From assembly GCA_022711665.1 (NCBI GenBank), contig JAKLEN010000007.1, positions 62,001-126,000 of the forward strand: a stretch of 64,000 nt of DNA. The letters are read 5' to 3'. Source of the stretch: Acidobacteriota bacterium (GTDB lineage: Bacteria > Acidobacteriota > Aminicenantia > Aminicenantales > Saccharicenantaceae). Positions 26,751-34,983 of this stretch are shown here, piece after piece. The position numbers were made by a program, and so were the translations under genes. Numbering within the stretch: position 1 is the stretch's first letter; each line of letters begins with the position of its first letter. The notes under the pieces are model-generated. The model did not search any database. It was not told the DNA's origin and was given only the letters and a program-made list of their open reading frames with translations.

Positions 26751-26838
26751 AAAAAAGATTCTTCTCCCGTCTCCCGGAAGCAGTCCCGTCGCTGCCGCGG
26801 GAGGGAATCACGGAATCGGGGGGAAGAACAAAAAAAAG
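26751..26838. repeat. Short copy of a dispersed palindromic repeat
   Basis: The left arm (AAGATTCTTCTCCCGTCTCC) and right arm (GGAATCGGGGGGAAGAAC) are imperfect inverted copies. The centre, GTCGCTGCCGCGGGAGGGAA, matches the interior of the longer copy near 61140. Its right-hand A-tract doubles as the U-tract of the M28 terminator. Confidence 0.65.
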
Positions 26839-26862
26839 GGGGCGGGCCGGACGGCCCGCCCC
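26830..26862 (-). terminator. Rho-independent terminator of the M28 peptidase gene
   Basis: An 11-bp perfect GC stem (26837-26847 with 26852-26862) has a four-base loop. On the minus strand it is followed by seven T (26836-26830). It lies about 20 bases after the M28 stop. Confidence 0.85.
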
Positions 26863-26881
26863 CCTCGCGTCAGGCGATGTC

Positions 26882-28735
26882 TTATCTGTCGGCGAAGGCG
26901 TAGACGGTCAGGAAGCCGTGCTGGCTGATCTTGGCGATCAGCTCGCCGCTGACCTTCTCGACGCTGTCGCTCGGCTGATGATAGTCGGGCGGCATGCCGG
27001 CCATGTAGTAGACGTAGGGGACCTTGACGGCGGCGAACGAGGAGTGGTCGGAGCCGCCGCCGCCCTGACCCAGGGCGTTGAAGCGGAAATAGAGGTCGAG
27101 CCCGATGTACTGGTTCATCTCCCGGGCGATGTCGGCGAAGGGCGTGCCCTCGGTCAGGTTGACGCTGACGAACCAGGGGGCGCGGACCTTCTTGACCAGC
27201 TCCTCGACGCCCTCGACGTTGAGCATCTTGGCCGTCCGGGCCAGGGACTCGGCGTCGTAAGGCCGGCTGATCATGTCGTAGTTCAGGTAGCCGACGGTCT
27301 TGTCGATCGGGTAGACGGGGTTCTGGGCGTAATAGCGCGATCCGAGCAGCCCCTCCTCCTCGCCCGTCCAGAGGGCGAAGACGATGGACCGCTTGGGCTT
27401 GACCGGGCTGGCGGCGATGGCCTTGGCGATGTTCAGGACGCCGACCGAGCCGGAGCCGTTGTCGTCCGCGCCGTTCCAGATGTAGCCTTCCCAGGCGCCG
27501 TTGTGGTCGTAGTGGGCGCCGACGACGAAGTATTCGTCCTTGAGCTTGGGATCCGAGCCCTCGATGATGCCGAGGACGTTGGCGCCCCGGACGAGGGCCG
27601 TCTTGGCCGTCGTGGCGATCGTCACCTTGGCGCCGGGGACGTCCATCGAGGCGGGCTTCATCGTCGATTCGATCTTCTTCTTCAGGCCGTCGATCGTCTG
27701 GCCGGTGCCCTCGAGCACGAGGTTGGCCATCTCGCGGGTGATCGTCGTCGCGGAGGCCCCGAACCGGCCCATGTCCATGCCGCCGGAGACGCCGGCCAGG
27801 GACAGCCGGCGGCGGGGCTTGTTGACGATCGGCTGGTCGTCGCTGGGCTTGCGGACGTAGGACAGGGAGTTGAAGATCGCCGCGTCGGTGCCGGCGTTGG
27901 CCACCTGGAGGATGGCCGCGGGCTCGAGCTTGGCGATGGCCTCGAGCTTGTTGAAGAAGCGCGGGCCGCCCCGCATCATCATGGCCATCATGTCGCCCTG
28001 GGGCATGGCCGGGAAGTACTTGTCCTTGAGCTCCTTCTTGGCCTGGAGCGGGGACTTGGGATCGTCGCGGCCGGGCGCTTCGCTGAGCAGGAGGACGATC
28101 TTGCCCTTGAGGTTCATCCCCTTGAGCTCGTCGAAGCCGATGGACGGCTCGGAGATGCCGTAGCCGAGGAAGACGACGGGCGCGGTCAGGCTGCCTTCGG
28201 AGGCGCCGCCCATGCCGCCCATCCCGGCCATGAAGTCGAGCCCGCCCTGGAAGGTGCGGCTCTTGACCGCGCCGCCCTTGGCCACCTCGACGGTGATCGC
28301 CGTCTGGGAGTCAGAGACCTCCTTCAGGGCGAATTCCTGGAAGTAGGTCCTCTCCCGGGGCTGCTGGGGCGCCGGACCCCGTCCGCCGCCCATGCGGAAG
28401 CCGGTCATCATGGGCATGTCTCCGGCGGGCTTGATGCCCCAGAGCTTGAAGAGGGACGCGGCGTACTCCGCGGCCAGGGCGTATCCCCGGGTCCCGGTCT
28501 CGCGGCCCTCGAGCAGGTCGGACGCGATGTAGGTCAGCATCGCGATCGTCTCTTTGGGGGTGATGGCCTCGAGGCCGGCCTTGAACTTTTCCGGCGCCGG
28601 CTGGGTCTTGTCGACCAGGCAGAGCGCCTTCCGGACCTCCTCGGGCTTCATCGGCTGCTGGGGCGGCGGCCCCTGGGCCCGGAGCCCGATGATCAGCGCG
28701 AATACGAGAACTACGGTCCAAACGTGCTTCTTCAT
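26882..28735 (-). CDS. Exported M28-family zinc aminopeptidase
   Basis: The 617-residue product has a signal peptide (MKKHVWTVVLVFALIIGLRA). An N-terminal segment with a protease-associated-like insert (residues about 130-330) precedes the M28 catalytic domain. The zinc ligands appear in order: FVVGAHYDHNG (His, Asp), IWNGADDNGSGSVG (Asp), LWTGEEEGLLGS (catalytic and ligand Glu), VGYLNYDMIS (Asp) and GGGGSDHSSFAAVKVP (His). It would remove N-terminal residues from peptides outside the cytoplasm. The start at 28735 is set by GGTGGAGG six bases upstream; the frame is open further upstream without support. A strong terminator follows. It is divergent from the M49 peptidase gene, with an inverted repeat between. 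Confidence 0.93.
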   Translation of the reverse strand: MKKHVWTVVLVFALIIGLRAQGPPPQQPMKPEEVRKALCLVDKTQPAPEKFKAGLEAITPKETIAMLTYIASDLLEGRETGTRGYALAAEYAASLFKLWGIKPAGDMPMMTGFRMGGGRGPAPQQPRERTYFQEFALKEVSDSQTAITVEVAKGGAVKSRTFQGGLDFMAGMGGMGGASEGSLTAPVVFLGYGISEPSIGFDELKGMNLKGKIVLLLSEAPGRDDPKSPLQAKKELKDKYFPAMPQGDMMAMMMRGGPRFFNKLEAIAKLEPAAILQVANAGTDAAIFNSLSYVRKPSDDQPIVNKPRRRLSLAGVSGGMDMGRFGASATTITREMANLVLEGTGQTIDGLKKKIESTMKPASMDVPGAKVTIATTAKTALVRGANVLGIIEGSDPKLKDEYFVVGAHYDHNGAWEGYIWNGADDNGSGSVGVLNIAKAIAASPVKPKRSIVFALWTGEEEGLLGSRYYAQNPVYPIDKTVGYLNYDMISRPYDAESLARTAKMLNVEGVEELVKKVRAPWFVSVNLTEGTPFADIAREMNQYIGLDLYFRFNALGQGGGGSDHSSFAAVKVPYVYYMAGMPPDYHQPSDSVEKVSGELIAKISQHGFLTVYAFADR

Positions 28736-28797
28736 GGATACCTCCACCTGAGATTCGCAGTCGTCTGTTGGACGACGCCCGGCCGGATTTCTTCCAG

Positions 28798-28890
28798 AAG
28801 GGGTCAAACCTAAACCTTTTAACTTCTTAACGGCGGGACGGTAAAGCGGCGCTGGGCGGGAAAAGTTAAGAGGTTTAGGTTTGACCCCTT
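28798..28890. repeat. 93-bp inverted repeat with GGGGTCAAACC ends
   Basis: Arms 28798-28825 and 28863-28890 are 28-base inverted copies with one mismatch (AAGGGGTCAAACCTAAACC outer part) around a 37-base loop. The outer GGGGTCA-type end resembles REP-type elements mobilised by RAYT transposases; no such gene is in the window. The right arm contributes TTGACC to the M49 promoter. Confidence 0.75.
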
Positions 28891-28910
28891 CCGGAGACAT
28901 CGGCTATCAT
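28881..28910 (+). promoter_or_regulatory. Promoter of the M49 peptidase gene, -35 in the repeat
   Basis: TTGACC (28881-28886) lies in the right arm of the inverted repeat; an 18-base spacer leads to TATCAT (28905-28910), 34 bases before the ATG. Confidence 0.6.
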
Positions 28911-28944
28911 ACCAGATGCCATATCCGCAGGGAGGTACCGTCGC

Positions 28945-31005
28945 ATGAACACAAACATCAGGTGCTCGCTTCTCGTCGTCCTCTGTCTCGGCCTGGTCGG
29001 CCTGGCCGGGAGCTGCCGGAAGAAGGAGCCGGAGCCCCAGCCGCCCGCCGCCGCCGCCGAGTTCCAGTGGCAGATCGACCAGTTCGCCGACCTGCGCATC
29101 CTGCGCTACCAGGTGCCGGGGTTCGAAGCCCTGACGCCGGCCCGGAAGGAGCTCCTCTATTATCTCGGCGAGGCGGCCCTCTGCGGCAGGGACATCATCT
29201 TCGACCAGAACTACAAGCACAACCTGGTCATCCGCCGCACCCTGGACGCCGTCGTCCGCGGCTACAAGGGCGACCGGAACGACCCCCGCTGGGCCGAGTT
29301 TATGACCTACGTCAAGCGGGTCTGGTTCTCCAACGGAATCCACCATCACTATGCCAATGACAAGTTCGTGCCGGGCTTCGACGCCGGCTATTTCGACGGC
29401 CTGGTCAAGGGCACCGAGGGCGAGGCCTTTCCGCTCGCCCCGGGCCAGTCGCTCGACGACCTGCTGGCCTTCCTGCGGCCCATCCTCTTCGACCCGGCCG
29501 TGGACGCCAAGAAGGTCTCCCTGGACTCGAGCGGGGACCTGGTCCGGAACTCCGCGGTCAACTTCTACGACGGCGTCACCCAGGCCGAGGTGGAAGCGTA
29601 CTACAAGGGGATCGCCGATCCGAAGGACCCCACGCCCGTCTCCTACGGCCTGAACTCCCGGCTGGTCAAGAAGGACGGCCGGGTCGTCGAGGAGGTCTAT
29701 TCCCTGAACGGCCTCTACGGGCCGGCCATCGCCAAGATCGTCTATTGGCTCGAGAAGGCCTCGACCGTGGCCGAGGACGATGCCCAGAAGAAGGTCATCG
29801 ACGCCCTGGTGGCCTACTACAAGTCGGGGAGCCTGGAACAGTTCGACGAATACAGCATCCTCTGGGTCAAGGACCTGGCCTCCCTGGTCGACTTCGTCAA
29901 CGGCTTCATCGAGGTCTATAATGACCCGCTGGGGATGAAGGCCACCTGGGAGTCGGTCGTGAATTTCAAGGACCTGGCCGCGACGAAGCGGACCGACACC
30001 ATCTCGGCCAACGCCCAGTGGTTCGAGGACCACTCGCCGGTCGATCCCAAGTATAGGAAGAAGGAAGTCAAGGGCGTCTCGGCCAAGGTCATCACCGCGG
30101 CCATGATCGGCGGCGACTGCTATCCCTCGACGCCCATCGGCATCAACCTGCCGAACGCCAACTGGATCCGCAAGGACTACGGCTCCAAGTCGGTGACCAT
30201 CGAGAACTTCACCTACGCCTACGACCAGTCCTCGCTCAAGTCCCCCTTCGGGCCCGAGTTCACCTATTCCCCCGAGCTCCTGGAGCGGGCTCGGAAGTAC
30301 GGCGCCCTGGCCGGCAACATCCACACCGACCTGCACGAGGTCCTGGGCCACGGCTCGGGGCAGCTCATGCCCGGCGTCGGGTCGGACTCGCTCAAGAACT
30401 ACCACTCGGCCGTCGAGGAGTCCCGGGCCGACCTGTTCGGCCTCTACTACATCATGGACGACAAGATGCTCGAGCTCGGCCTCCTGCCCGACAAGCAGGC
30501 GGCCATGGCCGAGTACGACCTCGACGTCCGCAACGGCCTGCTGACCCAGCTCGTCCGCATCCAGCCCGGCAAGACCGTCGAGGAGGCCCATATGCGCAGC
30601 CGGGCCATGATCGCCCACTGGGTCTACGAGAAGGGCCGGCCCGAGAACGTCATCGAGCGGCTGAGCAAGGACGGCAAGACCTTCTTCATCATCAACGACT
30701 ACCAGAAGCTGCGGGCGCTCTACGGCCGGCTCCTGGCCGAGGTCCAGCGGATCACGAGCGAAGGGGACTACGAGGCGGCCAAGGCCCTGGTCGAGGGCTA
30801 CGGCGTCCAGGTCGACCCCGAGCTCCACAAGGAGGTCCTGGAGCGCTACGCCAAGCTCAACCTGGCCCCCTACGCCGGCTTCGTCAACCCGGTCTACACG
30901 CCGGTCGTCGAGGACGGAAAGATCGTCGACGTCAAGATCGACCTGACCGAGGGCTACATCGAGCAGATGCTGCGCTACGGCCGGGACTACTCGTTCCTGC
31001 GGTGA
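28945..31005 (+). CDS. M49-family dipeptidyl-peptidase III lipoprotein
   Basis: The 686-residue product carries a lipoprotein signal (LVGLAGSC, Cys24). The catalytic signatures of M49 are the long zinc motif HEVLGH (464-469, H-E-x-x-x-H) and the second motif EESRAD (491-496, third ligand Glu). It releases dipeptides from the N-terminus of oligopeptides, here probably on the cell surface. GGGAGG lies upstream of the start. The length is normal for bacterial M49 enzymes. The divergent M28 aminopeptidase suggests joint peptide breakdown. Confidence 0.95.
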   Translation: MNTNIRCSLLVVLCLGLVGLAGSCRKKEPEPQPPAAAAEFQWQIDQFADLRILRYQVPGFEALTPARKELLYYLGEAALCGRDIIFDQNYKHNLVIRRTLDAVVRGYKGDRNDPRWAEFMTYVKRVWFSNGIHHHYANDKFVPGFDAGYFDGLVKGTEGEAFPLAPGQSLDDLLAFLRPILFDPAVDAKKVSLDSSGDLVRNSAVNFYDGVTQAEVEAYYKGIADPKDPTPVSYGLNSRLVKKDGRVVEEVYSLNGLYGPAIAKIVYWLEKASTVAEDDAQKKVIDALVAYYKSGSLEQFDEYSILWVKDLASLVDFVNGFIEVYNDPLGMKATWESVVNFKDLAATKRTDTISANAQWFEDHSPVDPKYRKKEVKGVSAKVITAAMIGGDCYPSTPIGINLPNANWIRKDYGSKSVTIENFTYAYDQSSLKSPFGPEFTYSPELLERARKYGALAGNIHTDLHEVLGHGSGQLMPGVGSDSLKNYHSAVEESRADLFGLYYIMDDKMLELGLLPDKQAAMAEYDLDVRNGLLTQLVRIQPGKTVEEAHMRSRAMIAHWVYEKGRPENVIERLSKDGKTFFIINDYQKLRALYGRLLAEVQRITSEGDYEAAKALVEGYGVQVDPELHKEVLERYAKLNLAPYAGFVNPVYTPVVEDGKIVDVKIDLTEGYIEQMLRYGRDYSFLR

Positions 31006-31017
31006 CCGGCGCCCCCG

Positions 31018-31046
31018 TTGACGCTGCCGCGCGCCCGGCGTATCAT
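31018..31046 (+). promoter_or_regulatory. Sigma-70 promoter of the small EF-Tu-domain-like gene
   Basis: TTGACG (31018-31023), a 17-base spacer and TATCAT (31041-31046) precede the start at 31091. Confidence 0.65.
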
Positions 31047-31090
31047 TCCGTCCGGGCGGCGGGAGCGACGGGAGGAGGCGAGGAGGGACC

Positions 31091-31348
31091 ATGGCGGACG
31101 AAGAGATCGGCCATATCACCCATTACTTTCCCAAGATCGGCGTGGCCGTCATCGAGGTCACGGCCGGCGGCCTGAAGGTCGGGGAGACCATCAGGATCAA
31201 GGGGCACACGAGCGATTTCACCCAGACCGTGGATTCGCTCCAGCAGGAGCACCTGCAGGTCCCCGAGATCGGGAAGGGCGTCTCGGCCGGGCTGAAGGTC
31301 AAGGAGCACGTCCGGGAAGGCGACAAGGTCTACAAGGTCGCCCCGTAG
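31091..31348 (+). CDS. Small translation-factor-like protein (EF-Tu domain 2-like)
   Basis: The 85-residue product is a single beta-barrel resembling EF-Tu domain 2: IGHITHYFPKIGVAVIEVTA, LKVGETIRIKGHTSDFTQTV, DSLQQEHLQVPEIGKG, then VKEHVREGDKVYKV. Such stand-alone domains occur in many bacteria, sometimes near U32 peptidases, and their role is unknown. The start follows GGAGG. The gene has its own promoter and a large hairpin downstream. Confidence 0.8.
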   Translation: MADEEIGHITHYFPKIGVAVIEVTAGGLKVGETIRIKGHTSDFTQTVDSLQQEHLQVPEIGKGVSAGLKVKEHVREGDKVYKVAP

Positions 31349-31404
31349 AACGGCCGGCCGGAGAACATTTTCGTCGGTTTGCCGGCGATAGCAAACCTGG
31401 ACTT

Positions 31405-31446
31405 GACGTCCCTGCCGGGCTCGCGCCCGCGGGCAGGCAGGGCGTC
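31405..31446 (+). other. Structured hairpin upstream of rsgA
   Basis: GACGTCCCTG (31405-31414) pairs with CAGGGCGTC (31438-31446) with one bulge, enclosing a second hairpin GGGC-TCGC-GCCC. It could end the small upstream transcript or regulate rsgA, whose ATG is 24 bases downstream. No U-tract is present. Confidence 0.4.
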
Positions 31447-31469
31447 GTTACGAGGAGCATTCGAATATC

Positions 31470-32549
31470 ATGGAGTTATCGGCTTATGGTTGGGACTCTG
31501 AATGGGAGGCCCTGTTCGCGCCCTGGAAGGACCAAGGTCTTCTCGCGGGGCGGGTCATTAAGCAGGGCCGCGATCTGTCGACGGTCGTCACCGCGGCCGG
31601 CGAGGCCGAAGCCGAGGTTTCGGGCAAGTTCCGGCGCGCGGCGTCCGGACCGGCCGATTTCCCGGCCGTGGGCGACTGGGCGGCCCTGCGGACCGCGACC
31701 GGCGGCCGGGCCGTCATCGAGGCCCTGCTGCCGCGGCGGAGCGCTTTCACCCGCAAAGCGGCCGGCGAGGCCGTCGAAGCCCAGGTCGTGGCGGCCAACG
31801 TCGACACGGTCTTCCTTGTCAGCGGCTTGGACGGCGACTTCAACCTCCGGCGCATCGAGCGTTACGTGGCCACGGCCTGGTCGAGCGGCGCCCGGCCGGT
31901 GCTAGTGCTGAACAAGGCCGACCTGAGGCCTGACCTCGACGAGGTCGCGGTCCTGGCGGCCGCGGCTGCCCCCGCGGTGCCCATCGTGACGGCCAACGCC
32001 CGCGCCGCCGAAGGGCTCGAAGCCCTGGGCCCCTATCTCGAATCGCGAAAGACCGTGGCCCTGCTTGGGTCCTCCGGCGTCGGCAAGTCGACGATCATCA
32101 ACCGCCTCCTCGGCGAGGAGCGCTTCGCCACGGCCGCCGTCAGCGACGCCGGGGAGGGAAGGGGCCGGCACACGACGACGGCCCGAGAGCTCGTCCGTCT
32201 GCCCGGCGGGGCCCTTCTTGTCGATACGCCCGGCATGCGGGAGCTTGGGCTCTGGGCGGACGATGACGGCATCGACCGGACCTTCGACGAGATCGAGCGT
32301 TTGGCCGCCGGCTGCCGCTTCCCCGATTGCGCCCACGAGCGGGAGCCGGGCTGTGCCGTGAGGGCCGCCGTCGAGGACGGCAGCCTCGACCCGGCGCGCC
32401 TGGAGAGCTACCTCAAGCTCCGCCGCGAGCTGCGCTTCCTCGAGCTCAAGAAGGACGAAAAGACCCGCCGGCAGCACGAAAAGGCGGTCGGCCGCGATTT
32501 CGCCGCCCGGATCAAGGAAGTCAAGAAGACCAAGCTCCGGTACCGCTAG
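31470..32549 (+). CDS. rsgA: Ribosome small-subunit-dependent GTPase A
   Basis: The 359-residue product is a circularly permuted GTPase that helps mature the 30S subunit. The G-motifs appear in permuted order: G4 NKADL, G5 VTANARAAEG, G1 LLGSSGVGKSTIINRLLG, G2 GRGRHTTTARE and G3 LVDTPGMREL. An N-terminal OB-fold and the C-terminal zinc knuckle CRFPDCAHEREPGCAV complete it. The basic tail DFAARIKEVKKTKLRYR fits rRNA binding. GAGGAG lies somewhat far from the start (about 18 bases). Confidence 0.95.
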   Translation: MELSAYGWDSEWEALFAPWKDQGLLAGRVIKQGRDLSTVVTAAGEAEAEVSGKFRRAASGPADFPAVGDWAALRTATGGRAVIEALLPRRSAFTRKAAGEAVEAQVVAANVDTVFLVSGLDGDFNLRRIERYVATAWSSGARPVLVLNKADLRPDLDEVAVLAAAAAPAVPIVTANARAAEGLEALGPYLESRKTVALLGSSGVGKSTIINRLLGEERFATAAVSDAGEGRGRHTTTARELVRLPGGALLVDTPGMRELGLWADDDGIDRTFDEIERLAAGCRFPDCAHEREPGCAVRAAVEDGSLDPARLESYLKLRRELRFLELKKDEKTRRQHEKAVGRDFAARIKEVKKTKLRYR

Positions 32550-32556
32550 ATACAAG

Positions 32557-32832
32557 TTAATACGCATGCCCCCGCGGCACGATCGCGTTGACCCTGATCT
32601 TCCGGTTAACGGGATCCAGATCGAAGATCAAACGGTATTCACCGACGCGCAGCCGGAAGTATCCCCGTAACTTCCCTTCGAGGTCCCTGACGTCTTTGTG
32701 CCGGAGGGGATTCTCAAGCGCCCTGAGTCGATCCAGATGCTCAAGGAGCCTTGCGTGAGCGGACGTTTCCGTTCTTTGGAGGGACTTTCGAGCGGTCCTT
32801 GAGAAGTCGACGCTCCAGGTCTTTTCTGACAT
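32557..32832 (-). CDS. RelE/ParE-family toxin
   Basis: The 91-residue product is a RelE-superfamily toxin: TWSVDFSRTARKSLQRTETS, then VRDLEGKLRGYFRLRVGEYR, then LIFDLDPVNRKIRVNAIVPR. Members cleave mRNA at the ribosome or inhibit gyrase; the C-terminal basic residues and the absence of a ParE-like C-terminus favour an mRNA interferase, with low certainty. The start at 32832 lies inside the antitoxin gene, so the two overlap by 92 bases in different frames. Translation is probably coupled. Confidence 0.85.
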   Translation of the reverse strand: MSEKTWSVDFSRTARKSLQRTETSAHARLLEHLDRLRALENPLRHKDVRDLEGKLRGYFRLRVGEYRLIFDLDPVNRKIRVNAIVPRGHAY

Positions 32833-33055
32833 CCTCTATAGGGACGCCTTTGCCCTGCCGGAATTCTCGCGAGGCGGTCCGGACCTCTTTTAGTAGGCCG
32901 GGGATGGCCAGGAGCTCCAGAGTCTCCTTGCGCCTTTCGACGTAGTCATCGATCAGGTCGATGAGGATATCGTTCATTTTCCGGTTCTCCAGGCTGGCCA
33001 CGGCCTTCAGCAGGTTCTTCTTTTCTTCGGGGATGCGGATGGTCGCGGTTTCCAT
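32741..33055 (-). CDS. Ribbon-helix-helix-like antitoxin
   Basis: The 104-residue product begins METATIRIPEEKKNLLKAVA, typical of CopG/RHH-like DNA-binding antitoxins. A helical dimerisation region (MNDILIDLIDDYVERRKETL) and a toxin-wrapping tail (REFRQGKGVPIEDVRKDLER) follow. GGAGG lies six bases before the ATG. The last about 30 residues overlap the toxin gene and look like a frame extension. The promoter carries a perfect 12-bp palindrome in its spacer, a likely autoregulatory operator. Confidence 0.85.
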   Translation of the reverse strand: METATIRIPEEKKNLLKAVASLENRKMNDILIDLIDDYVERRKETLELLAIPGLLKEVRTASREFRQGKGVPIEDVRKDLERRLLKDRSKVPPKNGNVRSRKAP

Positions 33056-33072
33056 AGGCTGCCTCCAAAAGT

Positions 33073-33101
33073 AGATTAATCGCTAAAGCGCTTTATGTCA
33101 A
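33073..33101 (-). promoter_or_regulatory. Toxin-antitoxin promoter with palindromic operator
   Basis: TTGACA (33101-33096), a 17-base spacer and TAATCT (33078-33073). The spacer contains the perfect 12-bp palindrome TAAAGCGCTTTA (33084-33095), well placed for repression by the antitoxin complex. Confidence 0.75.
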
Positions 33102-33237
33102 CGGCGGCCGATGCCCGAGCCGGCTCCATCGAATAAGGACGAACGTCCGGGCGCGGTCTTCTCGAACACGGGGCTTGAGTTTGCCGGCCTTAGGGGCTTT
33201 AATGGATAGGCCCGGAAGTCGATAGGGAGCATAGGGC

Positions 33238-34743
33238 ATGCGACGAATAGCCAGGCTCGCAGGGGTAATGGCGCTGATCTTGATCACCGCACCCGTCCCT
33301 GGCGTCCCGGAGGTCCCGGGCCAGGCCGGGGCGCCGCCCGGTCCGCCGGCCGCCATTTTCGATCCGGCGAGGACGTTCTCCCCCGACAAGCTCAAGACCG
33401 ACCTTCGGCTCCTTTGGGACATCCTGGAAGAGGGCCACGGCGGGTTGGACCGGTACGCTCCGGCGGACTCCCTCAGGAAGATGTTCGAGGAAGCCCGCAG
33501 CGGGCTGACCGGGCCGCTGACGGAGATCGGATTCTACGCCCGGCTGCTCCCGCTCGTCGCGGCCATCGAGGACGGGCATACGCGCCTGGCTCTTTCGCCC
33601 GGGGCCGCCGCCTATCTCGACTCGCGGCCGGTCCATTTCCCTTTCGAGCTTCGCTTCGTCGGGGATAGGGCCTGCATCCTCCGAAACCTGAGCGGGAACG
33701 AGGCTGCCGGACCCGGCGCCGAGATCCTGGCCATCGACGGCCGCCCCATCAAGGAAGTGCTGGCGGCGCTCCTGCCGCTCGTCCCGGCCGACGCCGGCAT
33801 CCGGACGGCCCGGCTGCGGCGGCTGGAAGACCCGGCCGAGTTCGGCCGGCTTTATGCCGTTCGGTTCGGGATGCCGGGGAGCTTCAGGACACGCGTCCGG
33901 CCGCTCCGGTCCCGGGAAGCCGGGGAGATCGAGGTGGCCGGGATCACGGCCGCCGAAAACGCGGACCTCCTCCGGCGGAGATACCCGGAGACGGCCGGGC
34001 GCCGGCCGAGCTACGAGCTGGCCTTCAGGGACGCCACGGCCGTGCTGACCATCCGGCAGTTCGCGGACGATCCGGCCGGATCGCGCCCCGCCTTCCCGGA
34101 CTTCCTGACCGATACTTTCCGCACGCTCGAGGCGAAGAAAACGCCCTGCCTCGTCATAGACCTCCGGGCGAACGGCGGCGGCTTCGATGAATACGCCAAG
34201 ATGCTTTTCGCCCACGTCATGGACCGGCCGTTCCTGTACTATTGGTCCATCGAGGCTAAAAAGGACCGCTACGACTTTTTCCGCTACACCGGCGAGACCG
34301 GGGAGAGCGCCGAAGAGCTGGCCCGGCCGCTGCGCCGCAACGATCGCGGCCGCTTCGACGTCGCGGGCCATCCCAACAGCGGGCTGCAGATGCCCCGGGC
34401 GCCGCGGTTCGCCGGCCCGGTGGCCCTGCTCGTCGACGGGGGCACCCGTTCGGCCGCTGGCGAAGCCGTTTCGGCCTTCCACTACTACAAGAAGGCCGTG
34501 TTCTTCGGCCAGGAGTGCGGCGCGGGCTACTACGGCAACACCGCCTACCTGGTCACGGCCGCCCTGCCGGCGACCGGGCTTCGGATCCGCCTGCCGCTGG
34601 TCCTTACGGTCATGGCCGTCGACGGCTATCCGAAGGACCGGGGCCTCGTGCCCGATTTCCCCGTGGCGCCGTCGATCGAGGACCTCCTGGACGGGCGGGA
34701 CCCGGTCCTGGAGCGGGCCCTGGCCTATCTCAAAAAGCGCTGA
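33238..34743 (+). CDS. Exported S41-family peptidase
   Basis: The 501-residue product has a signal peptide (RLAGVMALILITAPVPGV). An N-terminal helical part (LRLLWDILEEGHGGLDRYAP, AAIEDGHTRLALSPGA) precedes a PDZ-like segment (AEILAIDGRPIKEVL) and the S41 protease core: LVIDLRANGGGFDEYAKM, then LLVDGGTRSAAGEAV with the nucleophile Ser in G-T-R-S-A. It is a C-terminal-processing-like serine peptidase of the envelope. It is a single gene; the tRNA-Leu gene follows on the other strand. Confidence 0.88.
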   Translation: MRRIARLAGVMALILITAPVPGVPEVPGQAGAPPGPPAAIFDPARTFSPDKLKTDLRLLWDILEEGHGGLDRYAPADSLRKMFEEARSGLTGPLTEIGFYARLLPLVAAIEDGHTRLALSPGAAAYLDSRPVHFPFELRFVGDRACILRNLSGNEAAGPGAEILAIDGRPIKEVLAALLPLVPADAGIRTARLRRLEDPAEFGRLYAVRFGMPGSFRTRVRPLRSREAGEIEVAGITAAENADLLRRRYPETAGRRPSYELAFRDATAVLTIRQFADDPAGSRPAFPDFLTDTFRTLEAKKTPCLVIDLRANGGGFDEYAKMLFAHVMDRPFLYYWSIEAKKDRYDFFRYTGETGESAEELARPLRRNDRGRFDVAGHPNSGLQMPRAPRFAGPVALLVDGGTRSAAGEAVSAFHYYKKAVFFGQECGAGYYGNTAYLVTAALPATGLRIRLPLVLTVMAVDGYPKDRGLVPDFPVAPSIEDLLDGRDPVLERALAYLKKR

Positions 34744-34790
34744 GCCCGCCGGCCGGGGGTCGAATGGCCCGCCGGTCGGGGGAGGGGGAA

Positions 34791-34874
34791 TGCCCAGGGC
34801 GGGAATCGAACCCGCAAGGCCTTGCGGCCGCGACATTTTAAGTGTCGTGCGTCTGCCAGTTCCGCCACCCGGGC
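34791..34874 (-). tRNA. tRNA-Leu (anticodon UAA)
   Basis: An 84-base class II cloverleaf: acceptor GCCCGGG/CCTGGGC with one G-T pair, D arm with GGCAGACGC, anticodon loop ACTTAAAAT reading UAA, a long variable arm (GCGGCCGCAAGGCCTTGC region) and T arm GCGGG-TTCGATT-CCCGC. The discriminator is A. The CCA end is not encoded. Confidence 0.95.
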
Positions 34875-34899
34875 ATCGGCCGTCAGGGGGCCGCGGCCG

Positions 34900-34928
34900 A
34901 TTATACGATAGACGTTCCGCGCAGACAA
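34900..34928 (-). promoter_or_regulatory. Sigma-70 promoter of tRNA-Leu
   Basis: TTGTCT (34928-34923), a 17-base spacer and a perfect TATAAT (34905-34900) lie 25 bases before the mature tRNA end. Confidence 0.8.
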
Positions 34929-34983
34929 TCGGCCCCTGGGCCCGCCGGGTGGGGCGGCTGCCGCCGTCGAACGGGGCCCGGGC

